Positions 1 to 7,525 are shown, numbered from the stretch's first letter. The stretch is 46,187 bases of DNA from Methylophaga sp. (GCA_002706095.1 PAJP01000024.1:1-46187), one strand, 5' to 3'. Made by a program: numbers and translations. The notes: generated by a model from the sequence alone, not told the origin.

Positions 1-99
1 CTGACGGTTGAAATGTCCGGCAGGTTGGGAGTGCTGTAAATTTCATATCTTGACAAACGGCCTTGATCTATCAGCCATCGCGTTGATTTTGCCTCAATC
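1..99. repeat. 99-bp terminal direct repeat, left copy
   Basis: Bases 1-99 are identical to 46089-46187. The helicase gene continues in frame from one copy into the sequence beyond the other, and the joined reading frame is exactly 499 codons. The simplest reading is a circular or circularly permuted genome of 46,088 bp whose assembly ends overlap by one k-mer length. A biological terminal repeat of 99 bp is less likely because it would fall inside a coding gene. Confidence 0.95.
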
Positions 100-590
100 A
101 TTTTTTGGAAAATATCGAGTGGCTTACCATCTAGGCGCTGAGGGGTGCCAGTTAAACCTATGACTATTGAGCCTTGCTCAATTGCCCATGTGATAACCGT
201 CTCAAACATCCGGCCCTTACCCAGGTGCGCCTCGTCAATAAACAATATCGTTGGTGCCTTCATGCTAGCGTAGCGCGAATGCACGGTGCCAATGGTGCCG
301 ACCTGAACAGGTAGCTCGCTTCTGCGCTTGCCGCTGGTAATTAAACCGTGCTCAATGCCAGCTTTCCAAAAGCTCTGGCTTGTTTGGCGCAGCAGGTTTT
401 TTCGATGCACCAAAAACCAAACGCTACCGCCTGTTTTTTTCTTGGCCTCAGAGGTTATGTATCCCGCCACAACAGTCTTGCCAAAGGCAGGTGACGCAAC
501 ACCAAGTATTGACCTGAACCCCTCGCGCAAAGCATGACGAAGGTTATCAACAAACTCGTTTTGATCCTCAAAAAGGGTGAAGTTTTTCAT
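1..590 (-). CDS. DEAD/DEAH (SF2) helicase, N-terminal part; continues at 46088
   Basis: N-terminal 196 codons of a 498-aa superfamily 2 helicase whose remainder is at 45182-46088. Start ATG at 588-590, with a GGAGG about 10 nt upstream and only 2 nt from the stop of the Cro-like gene. Visible motifs are a Walker A variant (SPAFGKT, about residues 34-40), the DEAH box (FIDEAH, about 125-130) and motif III (GLTGTPQR, about 155-162). This is the RecA-like domain 1 of an SSL2/UvsW-type ATP-dependent DNA translocase. In the operon it is followed by a VRR-NUC nuclease and a prim-pol/helicase, so a role in replication, origin remodelling or recombination is inferred. It is split here only because the circle was cut inside the gene. 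Confidence 0.9.
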   Translation of the reverse strand, partial: MKNFTLFEDQNEFVDNLRHALREGFRSILGVASPAFGKTVVAGYITSEAKKKTGGSVWFLVHRKNLLRQTSQSFWKAGIEHGLITSGKRRSELPVQVGTIGTVHSRYASMKAPTILFIDEAHLGKGRMFETVITWAIEQGSIVIGLTGTPQRLDGKPLDIFQKMIEAKSTRWLIDQGRLSRYEIYSTPNLPDISTV

Positions 591-592
591 TC

Positions 593-772
593 TTACCGCG
601 CCTCCATTTCATCCAGCGCAGCACTCAGCTTTTCATACGTCACCACCTTCATGTTATGCACGCGCCCGGCGGCAATATCCGTCACATGGTCACGCGCCAC
701 ATGGGCACGGCGGGCAATTTCAGATAGGTTTTTTCCCTGCATACGGGTAACTAACTGGTCGATTAGCTTCAT
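593..772 (-). CDS. Cro/C1-type small HTH regulator
   Basis: A 59-aa protein, ATG at 770-772. Residues about 13-38 (KNLSEIARRAHVARDHVTDI) read as a helix-turn-helix of the XRE/Cro type. It is the first gene of the leftward replication operon, 2 nt upstream of the helicase start, and it abuts the divergent promoter region 773-866. It therefore probably represses one or both of the early promoters, as Cro-like proteins do. There is no dimerisation or cleavage domain, so it is not a CI-type cleavable repressor. The function is inferred from the fold and position. Confidence 0.75.
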   Translation of the reverse strand: MKLIDQLVTRMQGKNLSEIARRAHVARDHVTDIAAGRVHNMKVVTYEKLSAALDEMEAR

Positions 773-794
773 TTGTTGCGCTCCAATTTTGTGT

Positions 795-823
795 TTGACA
801 TCGCAAAGTGTAGCCCCTATAGT
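795..823 (+). promoter_or_regulatory. Early rightward sigma70 promoter
   Basis: TTGACA at 795-800, a 17-bp spacer, then TATAGT at 818-823: a near-consensus sigma70 promoter. It faces the early operon that begins with the ATG at 867 (AAGGAG at 855-860). It is interleaved with a leftward promoter on the other strand, so the two probably compete and are regulated together. Confidence 0.8.
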
Positions 824-836
824 TTGTGGGCGTCAA
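807..836 (-). promoter_or_regulatory. Early leftward promoter (replication operon)
   Basis: On the minus strand, TTGACG (831-836), an 18-bp spacer and TACACT (807-812) face the Cro-like gene and the helicase operon. Both promoters occupy the same 40 bp in opposite directions. Flanking GTGTTT (791-796) and AAACAC (843-848) form an inverted pair that could serve as an operator. The element is weaker than its rightward partner. Confidence 0.55.
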
Positions 837-866
837 CCGATAAAACACATGGCAAAGGAGAGCAGC

Positions 867-1061
867 ATGAAGCAACGCATACTAAGCCTGCTTGAAGAAC
901 TAGAAGATATTTCTAACATTCTTGAGCGCTGTATTGCGGACAAAGCAACGCATCAAGAATTATCAATGACACAGGATGAATCTAGTGGATTGCTTGACTA
1001 TATCAATGACCAGATAAATGAAATCAACAACGCTATTGTAGATTTGGAGTGGGATAAATAA
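867..1061 (+). CDS. Small acidic helical protein, first early rightward gene
   Basis: A 64-aa protein. The start at 867 is chosen because AAGGAG lies 6 nt upstream and the promoter at 795-823 is just ahead; the longer reading frame further upstream would run through the promoter. It is rich in Leu, Glu, Ile and Asp and predicted to be helical, with no recognisable domain. Its stop overlaps the next ATG by one base (TAATG), so it is translationally coupled to the RecE-like nuclease. The first gene of a phage early operon is often a host-takeover or anti-defence peptide, but nothing here shows that directly. Confidence 0.75.
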   Translation: MKQRILSLLEELEDISNILERCIADKATHQELSMTQDESSGLLDYINDQINEINNAIVDLEWDK

Positions 1062-1915
1062 TGCACATCATCAACTACTCAGACCTAACGCCAGAGCTAG
1101 CACGCCGGGGCGTCTTTGTGCGCAACATGCCGAACGCCGCCTACCACCAATATCCAGGCATCAGCAACAGCGGCCTGTCACTGGTCGCACGCAGCCCGGC
1201 ACACTACGCCTACCGTAGCGGTTTTAAATCCACGCGAGCGATGGATATTGGCACCGCGTTTCACACGGCATTACTTGAGCCGGAACGCTACGCATCTGAA
1301 TACATGACCATTAAGGGCATAAATGACCGCCGCAAGTATGAATACCAGCAGGCCAAAAAAATCTATGGAGACCATGCCACGCTGACTGACAACGAAGGCG
1401 CATCTGTTGACGTGATGGTAGAATCCGTGCGCAACAATCCAGACGCGAACGCCATCCTCAGCGAACCCGGCCATGCAGAGCTATCGGCGTTTGCTGAAGA
1501 CCCCGAAACTGGCGTATTGCTACGCTGCCGTTATGACTGGATCACCGACACGCAGCGCGTTATCGACGTTAAGAAAACGCAGGATTGCCGACAGCGCGCG
1601 TTCAGTCGCAGCGTGTTTGCATACCGTTATTACGTGCAAGAGGCTATGTATCGCCATATTTTTGAGCTAATCATGGGTACGCAGCTAGATAGCTACCAGT
1701 TCCTAGCCATTGAGGAGCACCCGCCGTGCGCCAACGTTCTGTACACGCTTGATGACATGGCGAAGATGAAAGGCCACCAGGAATACCGCGAGGCGCTGCT
1801 AGCCTATGCCGAGGCAGAGCATAAAAACGAATGGCCCGCCTACGGCTTGCACAGCGACATTTGCAGCCTGCCGGACTGGGTGATGATGGATATGCTAGAC
1901 GAAGAGCTAACCTAA
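1061..1915 (+). CDS. RecE-like PD-(D/E)XK exonuclease (DUF3799-type)
   Basis: A 284-aa protein of the exodeoxyribonuclease VIII/PDDEXK family, which resects double-stranded DNA ends to give 3' single strands for phage recombination. The N-terminus (YHQYPGISNSGLS, about 28-40) is the usual start of the family. His68 lies in GTAFH. The catalytic core shows RCRYDW (Asp159) and VIDVKK (Asp169, Lys171), followed by a YYVQEAMYR helix. Length fits the family. It is followed by an unknown conserved protein and SSB, which together form the recombination module. No annealing protein of the RecT, Erf or Beta type is recognised next to it. Confidence 0.85.
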   Translation: MHIINYSDLTPELARRGVFVRNMPNAAYHQYPGISNSGLSLVARSPAHYAYRSGFKSTRAMDIGTAFHTALLEPERYASEYMTIKGINDRRKYEYQQAKKIYGDHATLTDNEGASVDVMVESVRNNPDANAILSEPGHAELSAFAEDPETGVLLRCRYDWITDTQRVIDVKKTQDCRQRAFSRSVFAYRYYVQEAMYRHIFELIMGTQLDSYQFLAIEEHPPCANVLYTLDDMAKMKGHQEYREALLAYAEAEHKNEWPAYGLHSDICSLPDWVMMDMLDEELT

Positions 1916-1928
1916 CAGGAGAACGACC

Positions 1929-2579
1929 ATGGCCGATATTAGCCAAGCAATGCAAGCGAAGAGCGATCAGCTCAACAGCCTGGATATCATCGGTTCGCCG
2001 TTGATTATCAAAATCAGAGGCGTTGATTACAAACAAGGCCGCGAACAGCCAGTATGGGTGTATTTTGATGGCGACAATCAGCGGCCATGGAAGCCCAGCA
2101 AAGGTATGATCCGCATCTTGTGCGGCGCGTGGGGCACCGAAACAGACGCATGGATTGGGCGCTATGCGCGCCTTGAGTACGAGCCAAGTGTCATGTACGC
2201 AGGTAAAGAGGTGGGCGGCATTTGGGTTAAGGCCATGAGCGACATTCCGGCGAAGGGCATGATGTTCTCGCTCGCGATCAATCGCAGCAAGCGCATTCCG
2301 TTTCCGGTCGAACACCTGAGCGTAGAGCCCACGATGTACCCACAGGAAAAATTCGACGCCGTTAAACAAGCCATGATCGACGCTATGCAGTCCGGAAAGA
2401 TGACGCTGCCGCAGGTTATTGCGCAATGCCAGAAGACCGGTCAGCTCACGCCTGAGCAGATCAAGGTACTTGAGCAAAACGCGCCCATCGAGGATGAAGG
2501 GCATCCCGATGAGCCGCAACTAAACCAGCAGCCCGCAGCGGGCACTGATAACCAACCCACTAAGCATGAAGGAATTTGA
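1929..2579 (+). CDS. Conserved phage protein of the recombination module, unknown function
   Basis: A 216-aa protein, ATG at 1929 with CAGGAG upstream. It has a compact N-terminal domain of about 130 residues containing WKPSKGMIRILCGAWG and then a YxGKEVGGIWVKAMSDI stretch. I recognise this pattern from many phage hypothetical proteins but know no assigned function. A helical segment (140-180) and a low-complexity Pro/Gln/Asn tail follow. It sits between an exonuclease and SSB, where a single-strand annealing or recombination mediator is expected, so that role is a hypothesis only. A 4-bp ATGA-type overlap is absent; the next start is just 3 bp downstream. Confidence 0.7.
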   Translation: MADISQAMQAKSDQLNSLDIIGSPLIIKIRGVDYKQGREQPVWVYFDGDNQRPWKPSKGMIRILCGAWGTETDAWIGRYARLEYEPSVMYAGKEVGGIWVKAMSDIPAKGMMFSLAINRSKRIPFPVEHLSVEPTMYPQEKFDAVKQAMIDAMQSGKMTLPQVIAQCQKTGQLTPEQIKVLEQNAPIEDEGHPDEPQLNQQPAAGTDNQPTKHEGI

Positions 2580-2581
2580 GC

Positions 2582-2980
2582 ATGAATGTACTAAGCGCCA
2601 CAGGCAACCTGGGCAGCGATTGCCGTATCAACCAAGTATCTGGCACCACTGTATGCAATTTTAGCGTTGCTATGAAGTCAGGCTATGGCGACCGCGCTCA
2701 AACGCTATGGCTCGACTGTGCGCTATGGGGCAAACAGGCAGAGTCCCGGCTGCCTGAGTTTCTGAAAAAAGGCCAACAAGTAGCGGTATCCGGCGAACTA
2801 TCCACACGCGAGCATGAAGGAAAAACGTACTTACAGTTGCGTTGCAATAGCGTTGATCTGGTGGGTGGTAAGCAGGAAGGCGGAAGCGGTGGAAATGCGC
2901 AACCAGCGGCGCAGAGTCAGCCGCAGCAGGCAGCGCCGCAGTCTTCGGCTAGCGATATGGATGACTCGATTCCGTTTTGA
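2582..2980 (+). CDS. ssb: Single-stranded DNA-binding protein
   Basis: A 132-aa OB-fold SSB. The start at ATG 2582 is chosen over an upstream TTG because AAGGAA lies 7 nt ahead and the protein then begins MNVLSATGNLGSD, as in the family. The OB domain spans about residues 1-100 (LWLDCALWGKQAE, KGQQVAVSGELSTREHEGKTYLQLR). It is followed by a Gly/Gln/Ala-rich linker and the acidic tip DDSIPF, which recruits partner proteins. It coats single strands made by the neighbouring exonuclease and by the replication helicases. Confidence 0.95.
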   Translation: MNVLSATGNLGSDCRINQVSGTTVCNFSVAMKSGYGDRAQTLWLDCALWGKQAESRLPEFLKKGQQVAVSGELSTREHEGKTYLQLRCNSVDLVGGKQEGGSGGNAQPAAQSQPQQAAPQSSASDMDDSIPF

Positions 2981-3083
2981 TGCTAACTATCAAAATCCAA
3001 TAACCCATAAACAAAATCAATTAGCCACCCCGCGCTAGAGGTGGCAGTATTTGAGACGCAACACGACACCACTGGATAAGCAC

Positions 3084-4055
3084 ATGAAAGTAATAGACCA
3101 AAAAATCACAGAGCAGTACGCTCTGTACCACGCTGATACTGTAGAAGTGGCGCAGCACTTACCATCTGATAGCGTTGGATTTTCCTGTTTTAGTCCTCCT
3201 TTTGAGACGTTGTTCACATATTCCAACTCCGACCGCGACATGGGCAACGCCAAAAACAGCAGCGAGTTTTGGCAGCAATATCAATATCTGATTGCCGAGC
3301 AGTTCCGCGTTATGATGCCGGGGCGTTTGGTAGCTATTCATTGCATGAACCTGCCCACCAGCAAAGTGAACGACGGCTACATTGGCATCCGCGACTTCCG
3401 TGGCGAGATCATCCGCGCTTATCAAGATGCCGGGTTTATCTATCATTCCGAAGTCGTCATTTGGAAAGACCCTGTAACGGCAATGCAGCGCACCAAAGCT
3501 ATGGGACTGCTTCACAAGACCATTAAGAAAGATAGCAGCATGAGCCGCCAAGGTATCCCTGACACCATGGTCATCATGCGCAAGCCCGGACAAAACGAAG
3601 TGCCGATTGAAGGCGCGTTGACGCACTACACTGGCGATGCGCCGCCCGCTGGATTCAAGCAAATTGAATATGACGATAACCGCTGCGCTTACGTGCCACA
3701 CGCAGACCACAACACGCCTATTGACATTTGGCAGCGATATGCCAGCCCGGTATGGATGGATATTGACCAAGGCGATACGCTCAATTTCCGCGAAGGTCGC
3801 GCCAGCGACGATGAACGCCACATTTGCCCGTTGCAGTTGGGTGTTATTGAGCGCTGCCTGCAACTATGGTCAATGCCCGGCGATACCGTATGGAGTCCGT
3901 TTGCGGGTATTGGCAGCGAAGGCTATGTATCCATCCGCATGGGTCGCAAGTTTATAGGTGCCGAACTGAAAGAGTCCTACTACAAGCTAGCGCTGCGCAA
4001 TCTTGAGCAAGCAGGCAAGGGTCAAGACGACCTATTTGGCGGGGGTGCGGTATGA
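3084..4055 (+). CDS. DNA (N4-cytosine/N6-adenine) methyltransferase, beta-class
   Basis: A 323-aa AdoMet-dependent DNA methyltransferase. The catalytic motif IV is SPPF (37-40), the S-P-P-W/F type more typical of N4-cytosine enzymes than the D-P-P-Y of most adenine enzymes. The AdoMet-binding motif I (SPFAGIGSEG, 271-280) is near the C-terminus, giving the circularly permuted beta order. ATG 3084 is preferred to a TTG at 3051. The gene overlaps the SNF2-like helicase by 4 bp (ATGA), so the two are coupled. No restriction endonuclease is adjacent. It may protect phage DNA or mark it for the helicase; the target site cannot be read from sequence. Confidence 0.85.
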   Translation: MKVIDQKITEQYALYHADTVEVAQHLPSDSVGFSCFSPPFETLFTYSNSDRDMGNAKNSSEFWQQYQYLIAEQFRVMMPGRLVAIHCMNLPTSKVNDGYIGIRDFRGEIIRAYQDAGFIYHSEVVIWKDPVTAMQRTKAMGLLHKTIKKDSSMSRQGIPDTMVIMRKPGQNEVPIEGALTHYTGDAPPAGFKQIEYDDNRCAYVPHADHNTPIDIWQRYASPVWMDIDQGDTLNFREGRASDDERHICPLQLGVIERCLQLWSMPGDTVWSPFAGIGSEGYVSIRMGRKFIGAELKESYYKLALRNLEQAGKGQDDLFGGGAV

Positions 4056-5458
4056 GCAGCTATCAGGATTTTATCGAGTCAAAAGAACTGAAAACTATCC
4101 CTGTTGGATTTGAGCCTAACGATGCGCTATGGCCCGCTGATATGTTCCATCACCAGCAATCGGTAGCGGCATGGGCTTGTCGTAAGGGACGTGCTGGCGT
4201 GTTCTTTGATACCGGGCTAGGCAAGACCATCACGCAGCTAGCATGGGCGCAGCAGGTGCAAGCCAAAGACAATGGCTACGTGCTGATACTGACGCCGCTA
4301 GCCGTTGCAAAACAGACTGAACGCGAAGCCGTGAAGTTTGGCATGGTCGCTATGTTTGTTGAAAATGGCGACGCCATTGGCGATCCGGGAATCTACATCA
4401 CGAACTATGAAAAGCTGCATCATTTCGATACGTCAATTTTCGCGGGCGTGGTGCTAGACGAATCCAGTATTCTCAAGGGCATGATGGGCAAAGTGCGTCA
4501 GCAAATTACCGACGCATTTGGCGCAACGCCTTATCGTCTTTCATGCACCGCGACTCCAAGCCCTAACGATTTTATGGAGCTGGGTACGCAGTCTGAGTTT
4601 CTGGGCATCATGAGTCAGACAGAAATGCTGGCCATGTTTTTCATCCACGACACGGGTGGAGGAACTGGCGATTGGCGGCTAAAGCATCACGGCAAAGCGA
4701 AGTTTTGGAAGTGGCTATCGACGTGGTGCGTATTCCTGCGCAGCCCTGCCGATATGGGTTTTGATGCTGATGGGTACGACCTGCCGCCAGTCGACTATTA
4801 TCAGCATACGATTGAAACGCAGGCGACCGACGGACTGTTTGTAGAGCCTGCGCAGTCATTGCAAGAGCGCAACACGGCACGGCGCGAAACGGTCGAACAG
4901 CGCTGCCAGCGCGCCGCCGATATTGTCAATGGGATGGATGCGCCATGCGTGGTATGGTGCAACCTGAATGCTGAGTCCGAATTGCTCACAAAGCTAATTG
5001 ATGGCGCGGTTGAAGTGAAGGGCAGCGATAAAGACCAGCACAAAAGCGAGTCACTGTTAGCGTTCGCGGATGGCAAGATTAAATGCCTGGTCAGTAAGCC
5101 AAAAATCGCAGGATTCGGCATGAACTGGCAGTCAACTTACAATTGTGTGTTTGTCGGACTATCCGATAGCTGGGAATCGTACTATCAAGCGATTCGCCGC
5201 CAATGGCGCTTTGGTCAAAAGCACGCCGTTCAGTGCCACATTGTCAGCGCGGACGTTGAAGGCCTGGTGGTCGAAAACATCCGACGCAAAGACGCACAGC
5301 ATGAAGAGCTAAGCTCGGCGATGATGACGCACATGAAAGCGTTTATGCAGGCCGAAGTGTTCGGCAGTAAGGCGGAAAAAACCGACTACCTGCCCAGCGT
5401 TGATATGCACATACCGGAGTGGCTAACATGCACCAAAGCACATACTACAAACGCCTAG
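4052..5458 (+). CDS. SNF2/DEAD-like superfamily 2 helicase
   Basis: A 468-aa SF2 ATPase with all core motifs: Walker A GLGKT (55-59), motif Ia LILTPLAVAKQ (78-88), motif II DESS (136-139), motif III CTATPSPND (165-173), and in domain 2 a GFGMNWQ motif V followed by QAIRRQWRFGQ (motif VI). Such proteins translocate on duplex DNA. It begins inside the methyltransferase gene (4-bp overlap), and that pairing suggests a modification/remodelling unit. Its last 31 bp overlap the next HTH gene. Its fold differs from the DEAH helicase of the leftward operon, so the phage carries two unrelated SF2 enzymes. Confidence 0.88.
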   Translation: MSSYQDFIESKELKTIPVGFEPNDALWPADMFHHQQSVAAWACRKGRAGVFFDTGLGKTITQLAWAQQVQAKDNGYVLILTPLAVAKQTEREAVKFGMVAMFVENGDAIGDPGIYITNYEKLHHFDTSIFAGVVLDESSILKGMMGKVRQQITDAFGATPYRLSCTATPSPNDFMELGTQSEFLGIMSQTEMLAMFFIHDTGGGTGDWRLKHHGKAKFWKWLSTWCVFLRSPADMGFDADGYDLPPVDYYQHTIETQATDGLFVEPAQSLQERNTARRETVEQRCQRAADIVNGMDAPCVVWCNLNAESELLTKLIDGAVEVKGSDKDQHKSESLLAFADGKIKCLVSKPKIAGFGMNWQSTYNCVFVGLSDSWESYYQAIRRQWRFGQKHAVQCHIVSADVEGLVVENIRRKDAQHEELSSAMMTHMKAFMQAEVFGSKAEKTDYLPSVDMHIPEWLTCTKAHTTNA

Positions 5459-5757
5459 CCGCTGGCTACGACCACGAACAGGCGCACACGCTACCCAAAC
5501 ACTGCCCGCGCTGGATGCGGGCAATTGAAGAACAGGAAGGCCAGCCGTTGCGCGAAATACTGGCAGCGGCAGCCAAAGCAGCACCACAAACGGGCTATAC
5601 CTGCGCTGACTTAGCGCGTGAATGGGGTATCAAAAAGGACACGCTAGGCCACTGGTGCCGAAAGTGGGATATACGGTTCCCTACTGGTGCCAGCGCTCGG
5701 CAAAAAGAGGCCGCCAAGTCTACGATTGATAGGGTTAATCGGAGGAAGCGAAAATGA
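5428..5757 (+). CDS. HTH DNA-binding protein
   Basis: A 109-aa protein. The start at ATG 5428 is supported by GGAG at 5416-5419. Residues about 57-80 (CADLAREWGIKKDTLGHWCR) form a helix-turn-helix, and the C-terminus is strongly basic (RVNRRKRK). The N-terminal part (YYKRLAAGYDHEQAHTLP) looks like a short recognition-helix repeat. It overlaps the SNF2 gene by 31 bp and the next gene by 4 bp. It is a candidate regulator of later promoters, but the target is unknown. Confidence 0.75.
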   Translation: MHQSTYYKRLAAGYDHEQAHTLPKHCPRWMRAIEEQEGQPLREILAAAAKAAPQTGYTCADLAREWGIKKDTLGHWCRKWDIRFPTGASARQKEAAKSTIDRVNRRKRK

Positions 5758-5915
5758 TTACCGTAAAAATCACAAAAACGCAGCGCATTGACGACCGCGC
5801 GGTTACTGACACAACCGAGCTAAAGGGCGATGCAGGAGAAGTGCTTGCATTTCTTGACGAGCTGGGCCATACCGTACCGATGCAGGATGATGAAAAGACC
5901 GATACTGTTCATTGA
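5754..5915 (+). CDS. Small hypothetical protein (53 aa)
   Basis: A 53-aa acidic protein with ATG at 5754 overlapping the previous stop (ATGA) and GGAGGAAG about 7 nt upstream. The composition MITVKITKTQRIDDRAVTD... suggests a beta-strand followed by a helix (GEVLAFLDELG). The frame is fully contained between coupled neighbours, which supports translation. No family recognised. Confidence 0.65.
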   Translation: MITVKITKTQRIDDRAVTDTTELKGDAGEVLAFLDELGHTVPMQDDEKTDTVH

Positions 5916-5924
5916 GGAAAAACC

Positions 5925-6347
5925 ATGAGCGCCATTCAGTTTAAACGACTAACCAAAAACGCCACCATCCCAACGCGCGCCACTGACGGCAGTGGTGGAT
6001 TCGACCTGTACTGCACTGAGCGCGTCGACCTACCGCCAGGGCAGCGGATGTTATTGCCAACGGGCATTGCCATGGCGTTACCGCATGGCACCTGCGCGAT
6101 GGTATGGCCCCGCAGCGGGCTAGCAGCCAATCGCGGCATTGATCGGTTGGCAGGGTTCATCGACGCTGACTACCGGGGCGAGCTACATGTATCGCTGATT
6201 AACCACGGCCTAGACGTTGTGGAGTTCCGTCCCGGTGACCGGATTGCGCAGCTTGTGGTGACGTATTGCCTGACTGACTCAGTAGAGGTCGATGAGCTAG
6301 ACGACACTGAGCGCGGCGCGGGTGGATTCGGTAGCTCTGGTCGATAG
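5925..6347 (+). CDS. dut: dUTP diphosphatase (trimeric dUTPase)
   Basis: A 140-aa dUTPase that hydrolyses dUTP to dUMP and pyrophosphate, keeping uracil out of phage DNA and feeding dTMP synthesis. All five family motifs are present: GSGGFDLY (22-29), PRSGLA (62-67), GFIDADYRGE (77-86), RPGDRIAQLV (102-111) and the glycine-rich RGAGGFGSSGR tail (130-140). Length matches the homotrimeric family. ATG 5925 has GAGG 7 nt upstream. Confidence 0.95.
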   Translation: MSAIQFKRLTKNATIPTRATDGSGGFDLYCTERVDLPPGQRMLLPTGIAMALPHGTCAMVWPRSGLAANRGIDRLAGFIDADYRGELHVSLINHGLDVVEFRPGDRIAQLVVTYCLTDSVEVDELDDTERGAGGFGSSGR

Positions 6348-6456
6348 CCAAAACCTAACGAATCACCGAATCGTATAGAGAATTACAATTATAAATTCAG
6401 CCTAAAAACCTCTAATATCATCTCATACATAAAGCGAAGCATTAAGGAGAAAGGCA

Positions 6457-6669
6457 ATGAACAACGCTAAACGAGTTGATGATTGGCACGAAGAGGGCGA
6501 CGTTTCCGGCAAGTTCGTAAAGCGCGGTGGCAAGGTTATTTATACGGATATAGGTGGATGCACGGGCAACGGAAAAGTTCGTGCCATTGGTTATCGCGCA
6601 GATGATATTTTAGAGACGCGCCGCACTTATTACATCAATTGGAGCGACAAGCTAGTGAAGGTTGCATAA
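6457..6669 (+). CDS. Hypothetical protein (70 aa)
   Basis: A 70-aa protein with a strong ribosome site (AAGGAG, 6444-6449). The sequence has several short strands (GKFVKRGGKVIYTDIGG; RRTYYINWSDKLVKV), suggesting a small beta-barrel such as an SH3- or Tudor-like fold. No function recognised. The 109 bp upstream (6348-6456) is unusually AT-rich and may hold an internal promoter, but no good -35/-10 pair was found. Confidence 0.65.
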   Translation: MNNAKRVDDWHEEGDVSGKFVKRGGKVIYTDIGGCTGNGKVRAIGYRADDILETRRTYYINWSDKLVKVA

Positions 6670-6684
6670 CACTAACACCAACAC

Positions 6685-6703
6685 GCCCCGCACAGCGCGG
6701 GGC
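6685..6703 (+). other. Intercistronic GC hairpin
   Basis: GCCCCGC (6685-6691) pairs with GCGGGGC (6697-6703) around a 5-nt loop. No T-run follows, so it is more likely a processing or stability element between the genes ending at 6669 and starting at 6727 than a terminator. Confidence 0.5.
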
Positions 6704-6726
6704 TGCTAAACAACAGGAGAAAAACC

Positions 6727-6894
6727 ATGCAAGCCATCCTATCTTTCACCATCGCCATGACGTTCATTGCATCCTGGCTAACGCACATCGTGACATGCCT
6801 TCAAGACGGCTCTTGGGGCTTCCTGATCGCTGGCGCGCTTATGTTCCCCATCGCCATAATCCACGGCTTTGGCATCTGGATAGGAGTATTTTAA
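6727..6894 (+). CDS. Small membrane protein (55 aa)
   Basis: A 55-aa protein with ACAGGAG about 8 nt before ATG 6727. It has two hydrophobic segments (about 2-20 and 30-52) separated by CLQDGSWG, so it is probably a two-TM hairpin in the inner membrane. Its TAA is followed directly by the next ATG. It lies in the early operon away from the lysis genes, so membrane modification or exclusion is more likely than holin function; neither is shown. Confidence 0.65.
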   Translation: MQAILSFTIAMTFIASWLTHIVTCLQDGSWGFLIAGALMFPIAIIHGFGIWIGVF

Positions 6895-7071
6895 ATGGAA
6901 AATAACACAGTGAAGTTAAACCCCGACATCGTAATCGGCAACGCCACCGTAGTCGGCACCGAATCAGGCTGGGCACTCCCCGGCGGTCGCATTGTCCGCG
7001 ACAAGACGCAAGCCCGCATGTATGCGCGGCGGATGGCTAATTTGATGACTGGATTGGAGGTGGTGAAGTGA
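6895..7071 (+). CDS. Small hypothetical protein (58 aa)
   Basis: A 58-aa protein whose ATG follows the previous stop with no gap. The middle (GTESGWALPGGRIVRDKTQARMYARRMANLM) resembles short phage proteins carrying a helix with repeated Arg/Ala, possibly nucleic-acid binding. It ends in a GTGA overlap with the next gene, showing coupled translation. No family recognised. Confidence 0.65.
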   Translation: MENNTVKLNPDIVIGNATVVGTESGWALPGGRIVRDKTQARMYARRMANLMTGLEVVK

Positions 7072-7352
7072 AAACCGTACCCGACTACATGCTGGACGAC
7101 ATCGACGCAGACGCCCGCGACGCCCGCGACCTTGAGCTAGAAGCGAAGCGCCAAGCCGCATGGGATGAAATGCTGAGCGATGACGGCGACATCAGCGAGG
7201 TGCTAGAGCGGCTAACCGAGCATCCGCTTGAAGCGCTCAACCTACTGCGCGACTATCACCACCTCGGCAACGACCTGCGCACGGCCGGGTATGAGCTGGC
7301 AGCGCGGTTGCATGAACTGGCGGATGGAGTTATCGAGGAGCGTATCGGATGA
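7068..7352 (+). CDS. Hypothetical acidic helical protein (94 aa)
   Basis: A 94-aa protein starting with GTG at 7068, which overlaps the previous TGA by 4 bp, and with GGAGG about 7 nt upstream. It is acidic and almost wholly helical (DDIDADARDARDLELEAKRQAAWDEML...). It ends in an ATGA overlap with the next gene. No recognised domain. The unusual GTG start is the only codon that fits the ribosome site. Confidence 0.7.
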   Translation: MKTVPDYMLDDIDADARDARDLELEAKRQAAWDEMLSDDGDISEVLERLTEHPLEALNLLRDYHHLGNDLRTAGYELAARLHELADGVIEERIG

Positions 7353-7525
7353 ACAGCTTTAACCCGCTACAGAGCATTACCAACGCCATCATGGCCCATG
7401 TGCCCGATACCATTTTCGGGCAAGGGCTGGCGATTGGTGCAGGACTGTTAATTTGCATTGGTGCGGTGCTGTTTATTGCCGCGCTGGGTGTTTGGATTGC
7501 TGAGAAGGTGGGGTATTTGAAATGA
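7349..7525 (+). CDS. Small membrane protein (58 aa)
   Basis: A 58-aa protein with one long hydrophobic segment (about 24-50, LAIGAGLLICIGAVLFIAAL). It overlaps both neighbours by 4 bp (ATGA each side), so translation is well supported although the function is unknown. The N-terminus is short and uncharged, giving no clear topology. Confidence 0.65.
   Translation: MNSFNPLQSITNAIMAHVPDTIFGQGLAIGAGLLICIGAVLFIAALGVWIAEKVGYLK

Noticed and set aside
1-99. Physical direct terminal repeat of a linear genome
   Set aside because: The length of 99 bp is typical of assembly k-mer overlap, and the repeat lies in the middle of a helicase gene whose frame is unbroken across the joint.
1671-2519. 282-aa minus-strand frame
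   Set aside because: Lies opposite the exonuclease and the following conserved protein, has biased composition and no ribosome site; a shadow of the coding strand.
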